From NCBI GenBank assembly GCA_964019055.1, contig OZ025207.1, positions 11,002,090 through 11,066,089 of the forward strand: a DNA stretch of 64,000 nt, in the 5' to 3' direction. The notes beneath the pieces are model-generated. The model was not told where the DNA came from and did no database searches. It saw only the letters and a list, made by a program, of their open reading frames with translations. The position numbers were made by a program, and so were the translations under genes. Numbering within the stretch: position 1 is the stretch's first letter; each line of letters starts with the position of its first letter. Below are positions 24,431 to 43,189 of this stretch, in pieces. The stretch is from Anthopleura xanthogrammica. Lineage: Eukaryota > Cnidaria > Anthozoa > Actiniaria > Actiniidae.

Positions 24431-27400
24431 ATGGCGGGTAAGAAACAAGATTATAACAACAAATATGTCTCTACTTTTACCTTCCTTTACTCATCCTTTC
24501 CGCTATTATAATTAATTTTCAGGGCTACATTCATTAGATTTAGAAGAAAATCTAGCAATGGGAAGGTAAATATCCAGATTTGTCGTGAGTTTTGGATGAG
24601 TATTTTTGGTTTGTTTGTGACGTGTTTTTGTAACCAATATTTCAAACAGCTGCAGATGCTGGATCAAATTAGTCTTTTGTTCTTGGAGTGTTAAGAACGC
24701 TCGTTAAACTGACTAACTGTCTTTCATCTTTGTTTCTAAGCTGTATTGCTAGAGGGAGTTTTAAAGCAAGCTAAACTTTGAATAAATATGAAATTTTCGA
24801 CACTTTTCTGAAAGTTTTCCTTAAAGGTTTAAAATGATTTAAAGTTACTTTATTAAAATATTTGATAATGGAATATAGCTGTTTACGTATTTAACCTGAT
24901 ACGACAGATTTTTGTATGTGTATCGAAAGGTGTATTTCAAAGCTCTTAAATTGTTTTAAGTTGGGAGAACAAGCCAAGGCATGCAGTTCACACACAGTTG
25001 AAATAAGAATAGAATACATATCCACGAAAAAAATAGTTTTCGTTATCCAAATAATATTATTTATAATATAGCTAAAACATAACTATACAAACTACACAAT
25101 TTGGTAGGGTTACTAGAATTACACAAAGAGTAATTTTCATCTAGGCCTTTCTAGATTGAATTAAAAGTTAATGGAAAGAAAGGAAGAGGGAGGAAAACTG
25201 GAGAACCCAAAGAAAAACCCTTGAAGCAAAGAAGAGGACCAGCAAACCACTCTACTCACATTCAACATTGAGTCCATCAATCATGAACCCAGGTCACATT
25301 GGTGAGAGGCGACCGCTCTCACCACTACGCCAACCACACCTATAGCCCTGGTTTTCTCAGCAGCAATGTCGGGCACTGGGAAACGGAAAACGGAATTTTC
25401 TAATGCAAAAACTTTGCTTTGTTTTCTGCCTAACAACATGTCAAACTTCTCGTCTTATCATTTTCATATGTATCCTTTAGGTCCAGTAGGGCTGACAAAA
25501 AGTTTGACACCACGGTTGGTCACTTAGAAGACATTATAATGGGTAAATACAGTGAAAGATGTATTTATATCTTCACACATTTATTAAAAATCAAATGTTC
25601 TTTGAAAGATAAGCATCATAATTTGTGGGTTTGAGTGTGTCAGTCCATAGATAGATTTAGTTGTGATGTCCATTTCTCGTAAACCATACCCATCTTCAGA
25701 GCGAGAGTCATTACACTTCACTTCTCATATCTTTGTATCTTTTGGTAAAGTGTGTTTGGTTTACTCACTAACTTACATGTATGTGTGGTAATTAGTCCAA
25801 GTTAACATCACTTTGGGCTCTATGTATAACCTTTTAACCACACTCTTTGACAGCCAAGCCCCACACACCTATAACTCTGCCCTGAATATGCCGCCCATTA
25901 CCTGTTTCCATTGGAACATTTGCAGCACATGCCAAATAATCCTCGTAAGATTTTAGCCTGAAAGCTTGGTTATTACATTTATTTTATAAATTTTAAGGTT
26001 GAAGCAGTTCATTTATAATAATAATAACCTTCACAGAAACACTTAACATTTTTATTGTTTGTTTTGACAATGATGCAGAAGATGAGTTTCAAACAATGCT
26101 GAATAGCTTTATGGAGAAGCATGTTGATCACTTTGAAGATACAGAAGAAAACAAACTAATTTATACAGAAATTTTCAAAGAATATGTAAGTTGATGAGTC
26201 AACTATAGATACTATGCTTCTCAGTTGAGCTTGGAATGACTGAAGTTTTGTCATAAAATTTTAACATCTAGCTCTTAATGTTTCCAAGGGCAACCGCCAC
26301 CATAGACTGTGAGAATGATTGCTTCTGATTGGCTGAATTGGTTTCGCTGGTTAGATATTTCAGCTCAAACAAATACAGCCAATCAGAAGGGATCATTCTC
26401 AAGGTCTGTTGTGGCTAGACATTAAAACTTTATGACTAAACTTCAGTCGTTCCAAGCTCAACTGAGAAGCGTAGTAAATGTATTGGACCAATAGCAAAAA
26501 AATAATGGCTGCTCAATGACTGGACATGGGACATGGTTACTGGCCACATTGGACTGATCAACATGTGACCAGTTAATGTGACTTTGGCTGGAAAAGTGCT
26601 AATAAATTTTGACCAGAGATTGTCTGTTGATTGACCAGCCTTTATTTTGAGGCATGTTGGACCATAATTGGTTTGTAAGGTTTTAATGCACTGGGCTTGA
26701 AATAATGGCCAGTCAGTTGCCAGTCATGATGACCAACCAAATAGTCTTAGCTTGGTCATATACCCTTTTCCTGGCTCAATGTTACTGACCAAAATGACTG
26801 GTAAGGCAAAGATTTGGCTGGACAAGTTTCAATTTTGGCCAGACGTTGCCAAGTTTTGACTGGCTGTTATTTCAAGTCCTGCATATTGGGCTACACCTGA
26901 GAATTAATTTTCATCACAAAATACTAGTAAGGAGAGAAAGTTTTGAGTGACAACATTACCAGTGGCTGCATCAATACTCACCAATAGGTGTACTATACAG
27001 GGCTAGAAATAGAAAAGATAAATGGCCAGACAGTTTCTTATTTTCGGCAGGATAAATAGTTTTGGAGCAAATTTCCCCTGCCATTTTATTTTCCATTTGG
27101 CAGTTCAAAATAGTTTTAGCCTGACAGTAGTAAAACTTGACCTGCATTTTGGCCATTGGCAGGCCGCTATTTTGAGCCCTGCTATACTTGCTATAATGAT
27201 GACTGCTGCATGCATATGATTAGTTGAATTGAAATGCCTGCAGTTTTCCCATTTTTTAAACTGAGACAAAATTTTATTTTGAATCAGGAACAAACTGTTG
27301 AAAAATATATTGATGATGAACTTAAGAGAAGAATGCCATCCTTTTCAATGGAGGATTTTATGAAGTTAACACAGTAAGTACAAAATCTAATTTCAGGGAA

Positions 27401-28347
27401 TCGTATTTAAAAAAAAAATTACACTTCACTCGTGACACAAATACACCTGACTCATATTTGGACAAGTGTGCAATCACTTGGTATGAAATAGTTTAAGTAG
27501 GTAGATGATTTTGCATAATAATTCTTTAGAAGCACACTACATAGCTTTCCTAAGGAGTTGGGCAGAATTGTACTCTTTTGTCGATCACCATGGTCGCTAA
27601 TGAGACTGTTCACCACAGGAAGCCCAGACCTTAATGATCAACTGTATTAGATCTGATCCCTATTCCTAGAAAAGGAAATAAAAAAGAAGCACAAGTACTA
27701 GATGGTCAGGAATAACCTAATCCTCTGACCCTAATTGTTTATTATTAACTATCTTATGTATTTGTTTTTATTCCACTAGGCACAGATCAGATCAGATTGG
27801 ACCAGATATTGTAGAAATGCTTTTGAGCTTTACAGATTTCTTGGCTTTCAAACAAATGTTTTTAGACTTTAAAGCTGTAAGTATTTAGAAGACTACTAAA
27901 AGCGTACTATGGAATTGAAATTATTGACAGAGGCATACGCTCCCTCTCAAACTGACATTCTCTATCAGTCAGCTTCTTTACTTAGTTTGCAGCAATGAGT
28001 TTTTACTCACACTGAAATATGGGACTGGTGGAAAACCACATTCATTTGATTTTTTTGGCATAAGGTTTCAGTGGAAAATCCTTGTAATTTACATAAAATT
28101 AACAAAGCTGACTCAAAGATTTTCCAGATTTTATCATGTATTTTAAAATCAAAATAAATTTGTGCATCTTTGCTTTATTTTGTTTTAGAGTAAAGAAGGA
28201 ACAGCATTAGATTTTAGTGATCTGATGACAGTGGTGTCTACATCATCAGTTCAAAGACATGATGCTGAGGAGGTCCAAGACATGCAGGTTGATCCAGATT
28301 CTCCAAGGGATCCACCAAAGAAAGACAATCCTGGTCAACACAGTTAA
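24431..28347 (+). CDS. ARL2BP: ADP-ribosylation factor-like 2-binding protein (BART domain)
   Basis: Seven exons in phase: 24431-24437, 24523-24565, 25481-25542, 26079-26185, 27288-27373, 27780-27876 and 28189-28347, giving 186 residues. The start AAGATGG fits a Kozak context. The BART domain fills about residues 20-130, with the family core HLEDIIMEDEFQTMLNSF, HFEDTEENKLIYTEIF and LLSFTDFLAFKQMFLDFK. A short acidic, proline-containing tail follows (DPDSPRDPPKKDN). ARL2BP binds GTP-bound ARL2/ARL3 and acts at centrosomes, cilia and mitochondria in animals. Length is close to the vertebrate protein (about 163) with a longer tail. Identification is firm. Introns contain a SINE and three foldback elements. 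Confidence 0.96.
25100..25345 (-). mobile_element. tRNA-derived SINE, copy 2 (ARL2BP intron 2)
   Basis: Minus orientation: GAGGGAGGAAAACTGGAGAA, then AAAGAAAAACCCTTGAAGCA, then a head resembling tRNA read backwards (CAGGTCACATTGGTGAGAGG, CACTACGCCAACC). The leading GGTTACTAGAATTACACAAA block is shared with copy 3 at about 51836. Confidence 0.75.
26210..26476. mobile_element. Foldback MITE in ARL2BP intron 4
   Basis: The ends TACTATGCTTCTCAGTTGAG and CTCAACTGAGAAGCGTAGTA are complementary, and the arms continue as CTTGGAATGACTGAAGTTTT / AAACTTCAGTCGTTCCAAG. It also carries an internal complementary pair around TCTGATTGGCTG / CAGCCAATCAGA. Confidence 0.85.
26690..26883. mobile_element. MITE with GGGCTTGAAATAA ends
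   Basis: GGGCTTGAAATAATGGCCAG at left and CTGGCTGTTATTTCAAGTCC at right are complementary. The interior is rich in GACTGGCCA-like words. ARL2BP intron 4. Confidence 0.65.
26997..27183. mobile_element. MITE with ACAGGGCT / AGCCCTG ends
   Basis: ATACAGGGCTAGAAATAG and CTATTTTGAGCCCTGCTAT are the inverted ends. The CAGGGCT terminus resembles hAT-type elements; the superfamily is inference. Confidence 0.6.
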
Positions 28348-29110
28348 TGCCTACTCACATTATAACTACATGGATCACATCAGGCAAAGAAAGGCTTAAT
28401 GAAAAAGTTTTGCTCTAAGAATTTTGACAAAAATATGAAAGCCTGAAGGTAATGACAGAAATGTGAAGTGAATATGGAGAGTATTGTTTGTAGCTTGAAT
28501 GGTACAAGCAAACAGCATCCAAGCAAAGCCCTTTCAAGACATGAAGACGGAGAGAAGAATGATTTATTGGTGAAATACCAGCTTTGATTTGAATGGTATT
28601 TGCCTGCAAGCAACAACTTTTACTGCACATTGATAAGCTATTTTACAAGATACAGGACAAGCATCTCATCATGATACAGAGAATTAAGCAGGGTATTGAT
28701 CATATGGCATTTTACTCCAGCCTATTCATAGAGAGTCAAGCAATTTTCTGTCTTAAGTCTTAAATTACAAAAAGCTTCTGGACATGTAGTTTTTACTGTT
28801 TTGAGACATAAACTATTGTAAGAGCTAGATACAGTTGACATTCAACGATGAAAAGTTGCAAAGAATTGTTGTGATCATAGACCTTTTTTGTCCAATGTGA
28901 TTCATTTTGTTATAAATTGCACATAGTTGAACTGTATATAATATCAGATTTCCCACCTGAAGGGAAAACAATCGATGTCCTTTTTAATTTACTAAAGCAC
29001 TCAAAACAGATTAATATTTTGTACCATTTTTTTTCACCCTAATGTATTATTCAAACTTGCTATATTTAGAGAAGGACACATGCAGGTCCAAAATGCATTC
29101 TTTTATTCAA

Positions 29111-29389
29111 CAGGGTGGCACAGGAGTGACACATGATTCGGCCTTTTTTTGGAGCGTGATTCGTGGAATTAAAAAAAAAAGTGCGTGATTCATGAATTTC
29201 ATTCCCCCTGATGCATGATCTGTTTTAATATTTTGAAGACGGTGATTCGTGAAAATTTGTTCTTCACCCTACATCCTAGTATCAGCTGAAGGTTATTCAT
29301 TATTAATAATCATATTTTGTGATTTGTGAATTCTTGAAACAATTTAATTGTTCGTGATTTGTGATTGATACCCCCCCTGTGCCACCCTG
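29111..29389. mobile_element. hAT-like MITE with CAGGGTGGCACAGG ends
   Basis: Perfect 14-bp terminal inverted repeats CAGGGTGGCACAGG / CCTGTGCCACCCTG. Taking the element as AGGGTGG...CCACCCT, the flanks TATTCAAC and GATTCAAC agree at 7 of 8 bases, as expected for the 8-bp target duplication of hAT elements. The interior has repeated GTGATTCGTGA words. No transposase. Confidence 0.8.
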
Positions 29390-30283
29390 ATTCAACACAA
29401 TGCTAGGAGCACAGTTTAGAACTTGATTAGTTAAGTCAGGATATTCAGTATACATATAAAATATAATATATACACACCTAGTCACAAGTGATTCAATAGT
29501 GCTAATCCAGGTTTGATTGCAAACAAGATAATTAAATTAATCAAATGTAATCTATTTATGACACTGTTTGGCCTAAAAACTACTGGACAAGGTGCAAATC
29601 CCAAATGACTATTATGTCTTCGCATGCACCTTTCATGCAATATAATGCAGATGAAAATGCTTGTCATATATTTGGGATGTTCAGCATAACTTAGGCTAAA
29701 TGTCCAAGCAATGCAACTTTACCAGTAGGTTCAGATTTCCAGCTGTGAGGGTTTTGTACACCAACAGAAATCTGAGCCTACTTTACTAGTTGCACTGCCA
29801 TTAATACAAAAAATGAAGGAAAATCTTATAAAAGATATTGCTAAGTAAACAGAAGTAGCAATCATTATGCTTTTTCTTTGGATCTGCCAAGATGTTTTAT
29901 GTCTTTTTTGCTTATTATTACTTCTTTGTGCAGAACATGCAGACAACAGTGTAAGAATATTTTATTTAGAAAAAGAAACAACTTGTTAATGCATCACGAT
30001 TCTCCTATAAGTTTGATTGTGAGAGAGCCGCCAATATAAACCCATATTATCGGCTCAGAATTACCAGGCGATAGGAGAATCCCGATACAAAACTTATTAC
30101 CATTTTGAGCTGCACATACCGGTTATATTGACAGCATTGGAAGAAAATACTACTGCCAATACAGAATATATTTTCTCTCAACTTACGGCCAATATAAACC
30201 TGTATTGGCAGCTCAAAATAGCAATGAGTTATAAATATTGAAGATTCAATAGACCCATTGTGGGTGTAATTTTTTCTCATTTT

Positions 30284-30396
30284 AGACCATGTATCATTCC
30301 CTTGAATATTGTTTCTTTGTTTACCAGACATGCCTGTTATGATGTGACACAAAAAAAAAGAATCTTATTTCCAAGAGAATGAAATTGTCTGAAAGG
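30284..30396. mobile_element. MITE family F, copy 3
   Basis: TTTTAGACCATGTATCATTC followed by TTTCTTTGTTTACCAG; the right end CAAGAGAATGAAATTGTCTG resembles the ends at 58430. Diverged. Confidence 0.5.
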
Positions 30397-30403
30397 GGAT
30401 AAT

Positions 30404-30550
30404 AGAGTGCAAACAGTATATCTGTGAAACATTAGTTATTACTAAATAGTACAATTTTTGAAAATTCTATTGTTTTCTATTGTTTAATTAGCACTATTTT
30501 GTACTATTTAGTAATTTGTATTTCACGGATATTATCTGTTTGTACTCTTA
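30404..30550. mobile_element. Palindromic MITE
   Basis: AGAGTGCAAACAGTATATCT and AGATAATATCCGTG-type right end (GGATATTATCTGTTTGTACT) are complementary, as are the inner TTACTAAATAGTACAA / TTGTACTATTTAGTAA. About 147 bp. Confidence 0.75.
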
Positions 30551-31285
30551 TGTCTTATGTTTGATAGTAATATATTGATGATTGGTTGTACACATTTTTA
30601 GTGAGTAGAATTATAAGTTTGATTTATGAGTTTATTTGATTTGTTTTCATTGAATTTGAACGGGGGGGGGGGGGAGGTTTCTTTCATTCAAGTGTTAGGG
30701 GTGGTTGGCAGTTGGTTTTGAAAACAACCCCTAAAAGATATGCATAATTTAAAAAAGCTGTCGAAGGGAATTTGAATAAGAATTGACCCTAAAAGGTATA
30801 CAGAGTCATGTTACATAGCTGACTTTTGAGTAGGAACTCCTAAATGGACCGCCGATCACCCCTACCACATGGTCACACCCAGTAGTTGAACACGAGTCTG
30901 ACAGTGTTTTATAATAACAGTCAGTGTAATGATACATGTTTCGTTTTTCCCTTATTTTTTAATCATGTGCATTACACGAGAATAAATTCTCATAATGCCG
31001 ATGAAAGGGGTGCACGTGAGAAGGGATAGGTTTTCTAGTTTCTTTTGTCTTCCAGCCTGTGGGCATGGGAGGATTGTGTCTCAAATATAGCTAGGAAGTT
31101 TCTATATAATGCGTTTGATTTCTACATCACCCAACTAGTTTTCAGGGGATAAGTTGTGGAGATGCCAACCTCCCCCCACCCCCATAAGCTGAAAATGCGG
31201 CTTTCTAGACTGCAATTGCGGGCTTCCTGTGGTTTGCGCACATGTGGAACCAAGTCCCTCACGACATTCCTTCCTCACTTTCAAA

Positions 31286-37404
<6,119 letters not shown>

Positions 37405-37495
37405 ACTTTTGCTCCTTACACTCGTTTTTAATAGCACATGCAGTGTCTTTGCCATGGCAAAGAAGGTTTTTGTGGATGTCAATTGAAGCATTTCA

Positions 37496-37967
37496 CTTAA
37501 AGTGCCTATAACCCCTAACTCAATATTTTCAGTATTGATTCTACATGAAGTGACTAGTTGAATAGTAAAATATTTTTATATGATTCGAGTGACGCATCTT
37601 GGAGATATCAAAGTTTATACTTCCATTATGTTAATGCTGTGACGTATCTGGAGGCATTTGAGTTTATTTGTCATCATTTGTAAATTGAAACACTGATTTC
37701 TATGAGAAACCAAATTTGCAATAATCTTTCTATAAACCCTGAGTAAGATAATGATGTTTTATAAATGATGTTTTACTGCCCCAGAAATGTTTTGTATATT
37801 TAATAATTCCTCCAGGTACGTCACAGCATTAACATATTGGAAGTATAAACCTTTATATCTCTAAGATGCATCACTCAAATTTTATAAAAATATTTTACCA
37901 TTCAACTATTCACTTCACGTAGAATCAATACTGAAAATATTGAGTTAGGGGTTATAGGCACTTTAAG
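37496..37967. mobile_element. Foldback MITE, CTTAAAGTGCCTATAACCCC ends
   Basis: CTTAAAGTGCCTATAACCCC...TTTTCAGTATTGATTCTAC and its inverted copy ending GGGGTTATAGGCACTTTAAG. The arms continue inwards (ATATTTTTATA, GATGCATC, TTTATACTTCCA). About 472 bp, starting 91 bp after the RNMT stop, so it would be in the 3' UTR. Confidence 0.88.
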
Positions 37968-38930
37968 AGTGGCACTGCTAGAAATTACAAAGTCAACTTT
38001 CAGAGGCATATGCTTCATGCCCATATAATTGGCCTTTCTCATGTTGCAGCCATGTTGACTGGAAAAAGTTTTTTTCTTATGTAGCCCCGAATTTAAGTGT
38101 AAGAAAATTCCATACCTTGTGACTGCCTTGATAGGTCTCCACCAAAAGATGTGTTGCACCTACATGTACATGTGTTATTAAAAAAGAGTGTAATCATAAG
38201 ATAACTACTTTTACCATACATCTTTCTACTACCCAAGAAGTCCAAATCTGCTTGGTAAAAAACGGATCCCATATTGTCCTATGGGAAATAAACTCACTCT
38301 CAGTCTCATGCCACAGTAGTTCATTACTAACTGCTTTCCCCATTTGAGCTATTAGAGCCAATCAAATCTTGGTTTTGTCCAAGAAATTTAACGTGTGTAC
38401 TTTGAAAATCCTCAAAATCCAGCAGGCCACTCAAGTCTCTTGAATTTCACTTCCAGAAAATCTCACACTCTTGATCTGAATTTGTCCCATTAGGGAAAAT
38501 GCTAGCTTTATATTCCTGATTAGAAATGCTTATTTCTTGAACTTCATTATATGTTTCTATTCGCCAATTTATCTTTGAAAAGGGATGTTTTTACAGCTAC
38601 ACTCTTCTTGTTCAACTCAGAATCAACATGTTTTTGTCTTTTAATTTGAATCTCTCAGCTGTGAAAGAAGATCTAAAGAACGTTTTTTGGTTTCATGGAA
38701 CCTTATTTATAGATTATCACACTCAACTACTTAACAAGTCTTATAAATAAATTTTACAATTAATCGTTTCGAAATATTAATTGCAAAATTTATAGGACTG
38801 CGCATGACTGTGCCCTGACTAAGAAAGTCCTATCTTCTCGGTCATTCCAATTCCTGTCTTCTATTTTATACTGTTATACGGTCTGAGTTATCTATCTATT
38901 TTTTTTACAAACCCATTCTTTGGAAAGGAA

Positions 38931-39068
38931 ATAAACCCCTTGCATGAAACGTCAAAGCAGCTCAATTCGGCGAACAAAACAAACGAATTTCAATCTCCTG
39001 AGAATTGGAAACCTATAGTTTTTTTCCTACAAATTGAGCAGCATTCTGACGTGCTGCAAGGGGTCTAT
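38931..39068. mobile_element. MITE family A, copy 3
   Basis: AAACCCCTTGCATGAAACG...TCTCCTGAGAATTGG and the end GACGTGCTGCAAGGGGTCTA match copies at 9821, 11817 and 57961. Confidence 0.85.
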
Positions 39069-39418
39069 ACCTGACGTTTGGTTCATAGAACATGCAATAA
39101 CATGTAGAGTAATAATGGGTGTGTCCACTAGTAGTCAGTTAACAAGCATTGTGGAATTGAATATGTAATGTTAATATGTCATTCAGTATGTATACTTAAG
39201 AGGTTCTGAATTGAATCTGTTTTAAGACCTATTTAAATAAACATCTTTTACTTTCGTTTTGTCACAGATATTGTGCATGATTTTGTATTCTATAATCTTA
39301 CAACACGTTGTGAATGTTTCTAGTTCGGTATGGGACGATCTGGGGTACGGACGACGTCGCGTGCCGTAACCTTGCCGTGACTGCGCTATTTAACAATTAG
39401 TCCTCGAGTCCGAATGGT

Positions 39419-39471
39419 CTACGAGTCAATAGCCTATGAGGCCGAAGGCCGAATGGGCTATTGACTCGTAG
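39419..39471. other. Perfect 16-bp-stem hairpin
   Basis: CTACGAGTCAATAGCC and GGCTATTGACTCGTAG flank a 21-nt GC-rich loop that itself contains GGCCGAAGGCC. It lies next to the 39502-39682 element. Function unknown; may be a transposon end. Confidence 0.8.
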
Positions 39472-39501
39472 GCCATGAGGGCGAGAGGTCTAATTGTTTT
39501 A

Positions 39502-39682
39502 GTAAAAACCTACTAATCGGTCCAATAAAAGGATGCAAAAAGTTTTGAATTTTGCTTTAAATATATATTTTTTGGTTTTCAAAACCGGCGCTTTTCGCTA
39601 CTAGAGGTCTATCACTAATAGACCCCTAGTAGCTCAGCCAATCACAGGGCTCGATTGGTGATAGACCATTAGTAGGTTTTTT
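39502..39682. mobile_element. MITE with AAAAACCTACTAAT ends
   Basis: GTAAAAACCTACTAAT and ATTAGTAGGTTTTTT are inverted termini, with internal TCTATCACTAATAGACC inverted words. Confidence 0.7.
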
Positions 39683-40067
39683 CTAATTCTGAATATATCT
39701 TGATTAACTGAGCAGGAAGCTTGCACTGATTTTCTGGTCCTACTCGCGCAATCTTCTATTTACACACGCGCAATCTATTTTACACCGACGTTTCAGTGCA
39801 ATCATTGTAGAGAGAGATCGAGAGACGATGAATAATGGAAGATACGGCAACCGAGAAAGATTGGAAACGACCCGCATTACGTCGTATAACTTGATTAATT
39901 TTGGGAAGTATAAATCTTTCTATAGGGTTTAAACCTAGAAGCTTGTGGGCCAGAGGTAAAGTCGGGTTGAACGCAGGCTAGTACATCTTTGCCGGTTCAA
40001 AGTACAAATATTAGGCGCCGATAACAGACGGCAACATCTGTATCTGTTTAAGTTTCTGATTACACAG

Positions 40068-40172
40068 TCTCCTACGCAGTTAATTAATTGTTTTTAGGCT
40101 CATCTCTACGTTCTATCCCCTCACTAGGACGTAGAAATGAACCTAACAGCGGCTGGGTAGGAGACTACGTGT
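40068..40172. mobile_element. Short foldback element
   Basis: AGTCTCCTACGCAGTT / GGGTAGGAGACT ends, with inner CTACGTTCTAT / ACGTAGAAATGA arms. Confidence 0.55.
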
Positions 40173-40246
40173 TACAAATTATAATTCAATCCAGTGCTCA
40201 TAGTAACTTCGTATGGTGAGCATTCTAACTATTACTTACTTGAGTG

Positions 40247-40369
40247 ACTAGAGCGGTATTCGTACTGAGTGGGAAACGACATGGCAAATCCCTAACCATC
40301 TAACCATACTGTAGCCGTACCGTATCTTACTGACCGTATGTTTCCCACTCATACGAAAACCGCTCTAGC
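40247..40369. mobile_element. MITE with TAGAGCGGTTTTCGTATGAG ends
   Basis: CTAGAGCGGTATTCGTACTG...AGTGGGAAAC and GTTTCCCACTCATACGAAAA...CCGCTCTAG are inverted over about 28 bp. Total about 123 bp. Confidence 0.85.
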
Positions 40370-43077
40370 GCAGTACATGAATGGGGTTTACTGACAACTG
40401 ACAAAGAATGCCCTAAAACTTAACTGGCAACCGACAAATGCCTGAAAAAAGGCCTGGAATTTAACTGACAACTGGACACCCCCTCCCCCCAAATCCATCC
40501 AGACCCTATTCAAGTATCAATACACACTTGTGATCAGCGTTAATCAGTCATAAAGCCTCGAGCTGAGTAACAAAATATTACATTTCTCCTTGATATTAAC
40601 TGATTTAAAGTTCCTTCACCGTTAGATTTCTCACGAGCATAATTATCTATATATATGTATGATAATCACATCAGATTATCTACAGCCCTTAGCCTATCTA
40701 CAGTCTCAACAGCCCATATATGTTTCTTCATCGTTTCCTGGTTCATTTTATGAGAATAATAAGTTTCTTTGGTTATTCATTTTTTGTTAGGGCGCACTTA
40801 ATTTGGAGCCCAGCTCTGTTGTGCTAACCCCGTCCATTAGTATTTGTTCAATGGATGAAGTAATGTTAATAAAATAAATAAATAAAATACGCCGCTACGC
40901 CGGCTACTCAGGCTATGATTATATTTATATTCATACATACATAATTTATCCTCTAATGTTATTCTGTGTGTGTGTGAACGTGTGTTTGTTTGTGGTTTGT
41001 TTTGTCCCTCTTTATTCTTCCTTTCTTTATATTAGCTATTTTTTCTGACCACACAATGCCTCAATCTACTAGGTTATCTGACGTCTTGTTTAAACGAAAG
41101 TTATTTCAGATAACCTGTATCAATTTTTTGTTATACTTTAATACACTGTGCAATCTATATGTATATTTAGTTAAATACTATTGTTATTACTGAGTTCCAT
41201 ATTCCATCGAGTTGATTGTCATTCATATATACTATTGTCATTATTTCATTTGTTTATTTATATTATGATATACATGATGTATTTAGGAAAATTTGTGTGG
41301 CACGAATAAAATATCTTGTATCTTTTATCTCGGCGAGCTGAGAGAAAGACCTTTATTTTATGCGTTACTGACAGACAATCAAGTGTAATCATTTTTCGAT
41401 ACGTGGGAGATATTGATTTATATTCTGCCCTTGGCGAATTGCTTTTCAGTTAGTGTTTATTTAGTCGATTATTTTTTCACAAATAAGGAAACATACTCAT
41501 TAAAATTTGATGGTTTTTCGTCTGATTTGCTGGGCTGTATATGCGAGTCTAGCTTCAAGAAAGAAGGAAAAAATTTCATGCAACTTCTGTATTTCAAAAA
41601 AGAATTAAAGTGGAAGATAGGAAGAATATAAACGAGAAAAAAGAAAACAAAAGAAAAGGAAAAAAAGATAGAGTAGCGGGTGCCTCCCTTTCGTGTCTTT
41701 GACTCCCGTTGGGAGACTGAGATCAAGTAAAATATCATACGCTCTAGGGGAGGGTGGTGTTTAATTGTTCTACATGACGAAGGGAAAGACACACCGCAGG
41801 TGCTCGTCTTGGTTGATACCTAAAAAACACCCGACAAATTTAAAAAAATCCGCCGCTTTACGGATCAAAAATGCCTTTTTCATGACAAATAAGGTAAATA
41901 TGACTATCTATGAGTATGTTTGTCCTAAGATATCTGCTTAAAGGGATTTAGTTTTGAAGAAAATATCGAGTTTTGTTGTCGTGAAATGACAGATCGGCCG
42001 AGACGGCGACTCAACTTTTCTCTTGTTTTGGCTCTCTATACGTGACTTGACATAGCGATAAGTCAATGTATCCCGAACTTTATATGAATCCACGATCACC
42101 GATTTTTTTTGTTTAAGATTCCCTATAATTCTGTATAATATATTTAACTTTATTATCTCAATATCGGGTACCAAATATCGTTCGCCATGATTAATGGCGC
42201 TTGTTCTCTCTCGCTCAAAATTTCAATTTTCTTAATAAAACTGAAGATTATTCTTAAAGTTAAGTTATTCTTTATTACGTTTGATACTTCTAACTCCATT
42301 TTTTTGATATTTTTTTTGAAGGCATCAAATATGTAGCCCAAAGATATTCGATAAGGGCAAATTATTGTGCAACTGTTCTGCCGTTGTTTTGGAAAGTGTT
42401 GACAACAAACTACAACGTTTCATTCAACTCTCTTCACAAGGAAAAATTCCTTGGGTATTATAAAAAAATCATCAAATATCTAATCGTTGGGAATCATGGA
42501 TCTTCTATTCTATGTGTGAGTATTGAATATCTGTTAAATAAGAGAGATATACACAAGTTACTACACTATATATTTGGTGAATAACAAGAATGTCTTGCAT
42601 TTGTTTGTTCTTGATCGACGAAGTAATACTTAGACTAATGATTGATGGAACAATTAATCTTTATGAAAGAAATATCTACGAGTAACAGAATTATTCGCCT
42701 CTTGTTGATGACTTTATACACAATAGGAATTATTTTAGAAATTTGTGGAACTATACAATTTTTAGATTGTAATATAGCTCATACACAATTTTAGAATGAA
42801 ACGTCTGTCAATCTCAAGCGTGGTCTTGAACAGCAAAAAATATTGAAATAGCATTGTTAAAACTAGTTAAGTTAAGATAAAAAAATTCAGGCTGTGGTAC
42901 CTTTATTAATTTTAAAATTCTAAATATTATGTTTTATAAATGATTGTACGCATGTTACTTCGTGTGGTCACGTTTCAGTAGTTTTCATGCATTAACTCAT
43001 GTATATATATATGTCAGTGTATACACGTATAGTACATCAGATGTACATTGTAAGATTATCATACATCTAAGTCCAAG

Positions 43078-43092
43078 ATGGAGCACGGCCAG
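43078..43092 (+). other. Possible first coding exon (start codon and donor)
   Basis: AAGATGG followed by GAGCACGGCCAG and the donor GTGAGT gives a candidate five-codon exon in good Kozak context. Similar short first exons open ARL2BP and TMEM208 here. It ends in phase 0, whereas exon 46245-46353 needs phase 2, so at least one further exon would be required. Linkage to that gene is a guess. Confidence 0.3.
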
Positions 43093-43189
43093 GTGAGTTA
43101 AATGGAAATGAGGCATCGAGGGCCAAATTTACGAATTTACTGTGTATTCTAATAATTTGATGGTGCAAAATTGTGTTCAGACTCAAATG

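Larger units (their letters stand above)
28348..31285. other. Intergenic region ARL2BP-RNMT
   Basis: No gene recognised. It holds the ARL2BP 3' UTR and an hAT-like MITE (29111-29389). A pair of related GTATTGGCAG/CTGCCAATAC segments lies at about 30010-30240, similar to 52370-52450. A MITE F copy (30284-30396) and a palindromic element (30404-30550) follow. A homopolymer G run sits at about 30661-30674. The RNMT promoter occupies its right end. Confidence 0.6.
37405..43077. other. Repeat-rich intergenic region downstream of RNMT
   Basis: No gene recognised. Contents: foldback MITE 37496-37967; MITE A copy 38931-39068; AATAAA at about 39235 (possible distal RNMT poly(A) site); hairpin 39419-39471; foldback elements at 39502-39682, 40068-40172 and 40247-40369; and a (TAAA)n-tailed segment at about 40780-40890 that resembles a LINE/SINE 3' end. 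From 41.0 to 43.0 kb the DNA is AT-rich and the few ORFs have no coding character. Confidence 0.6.
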
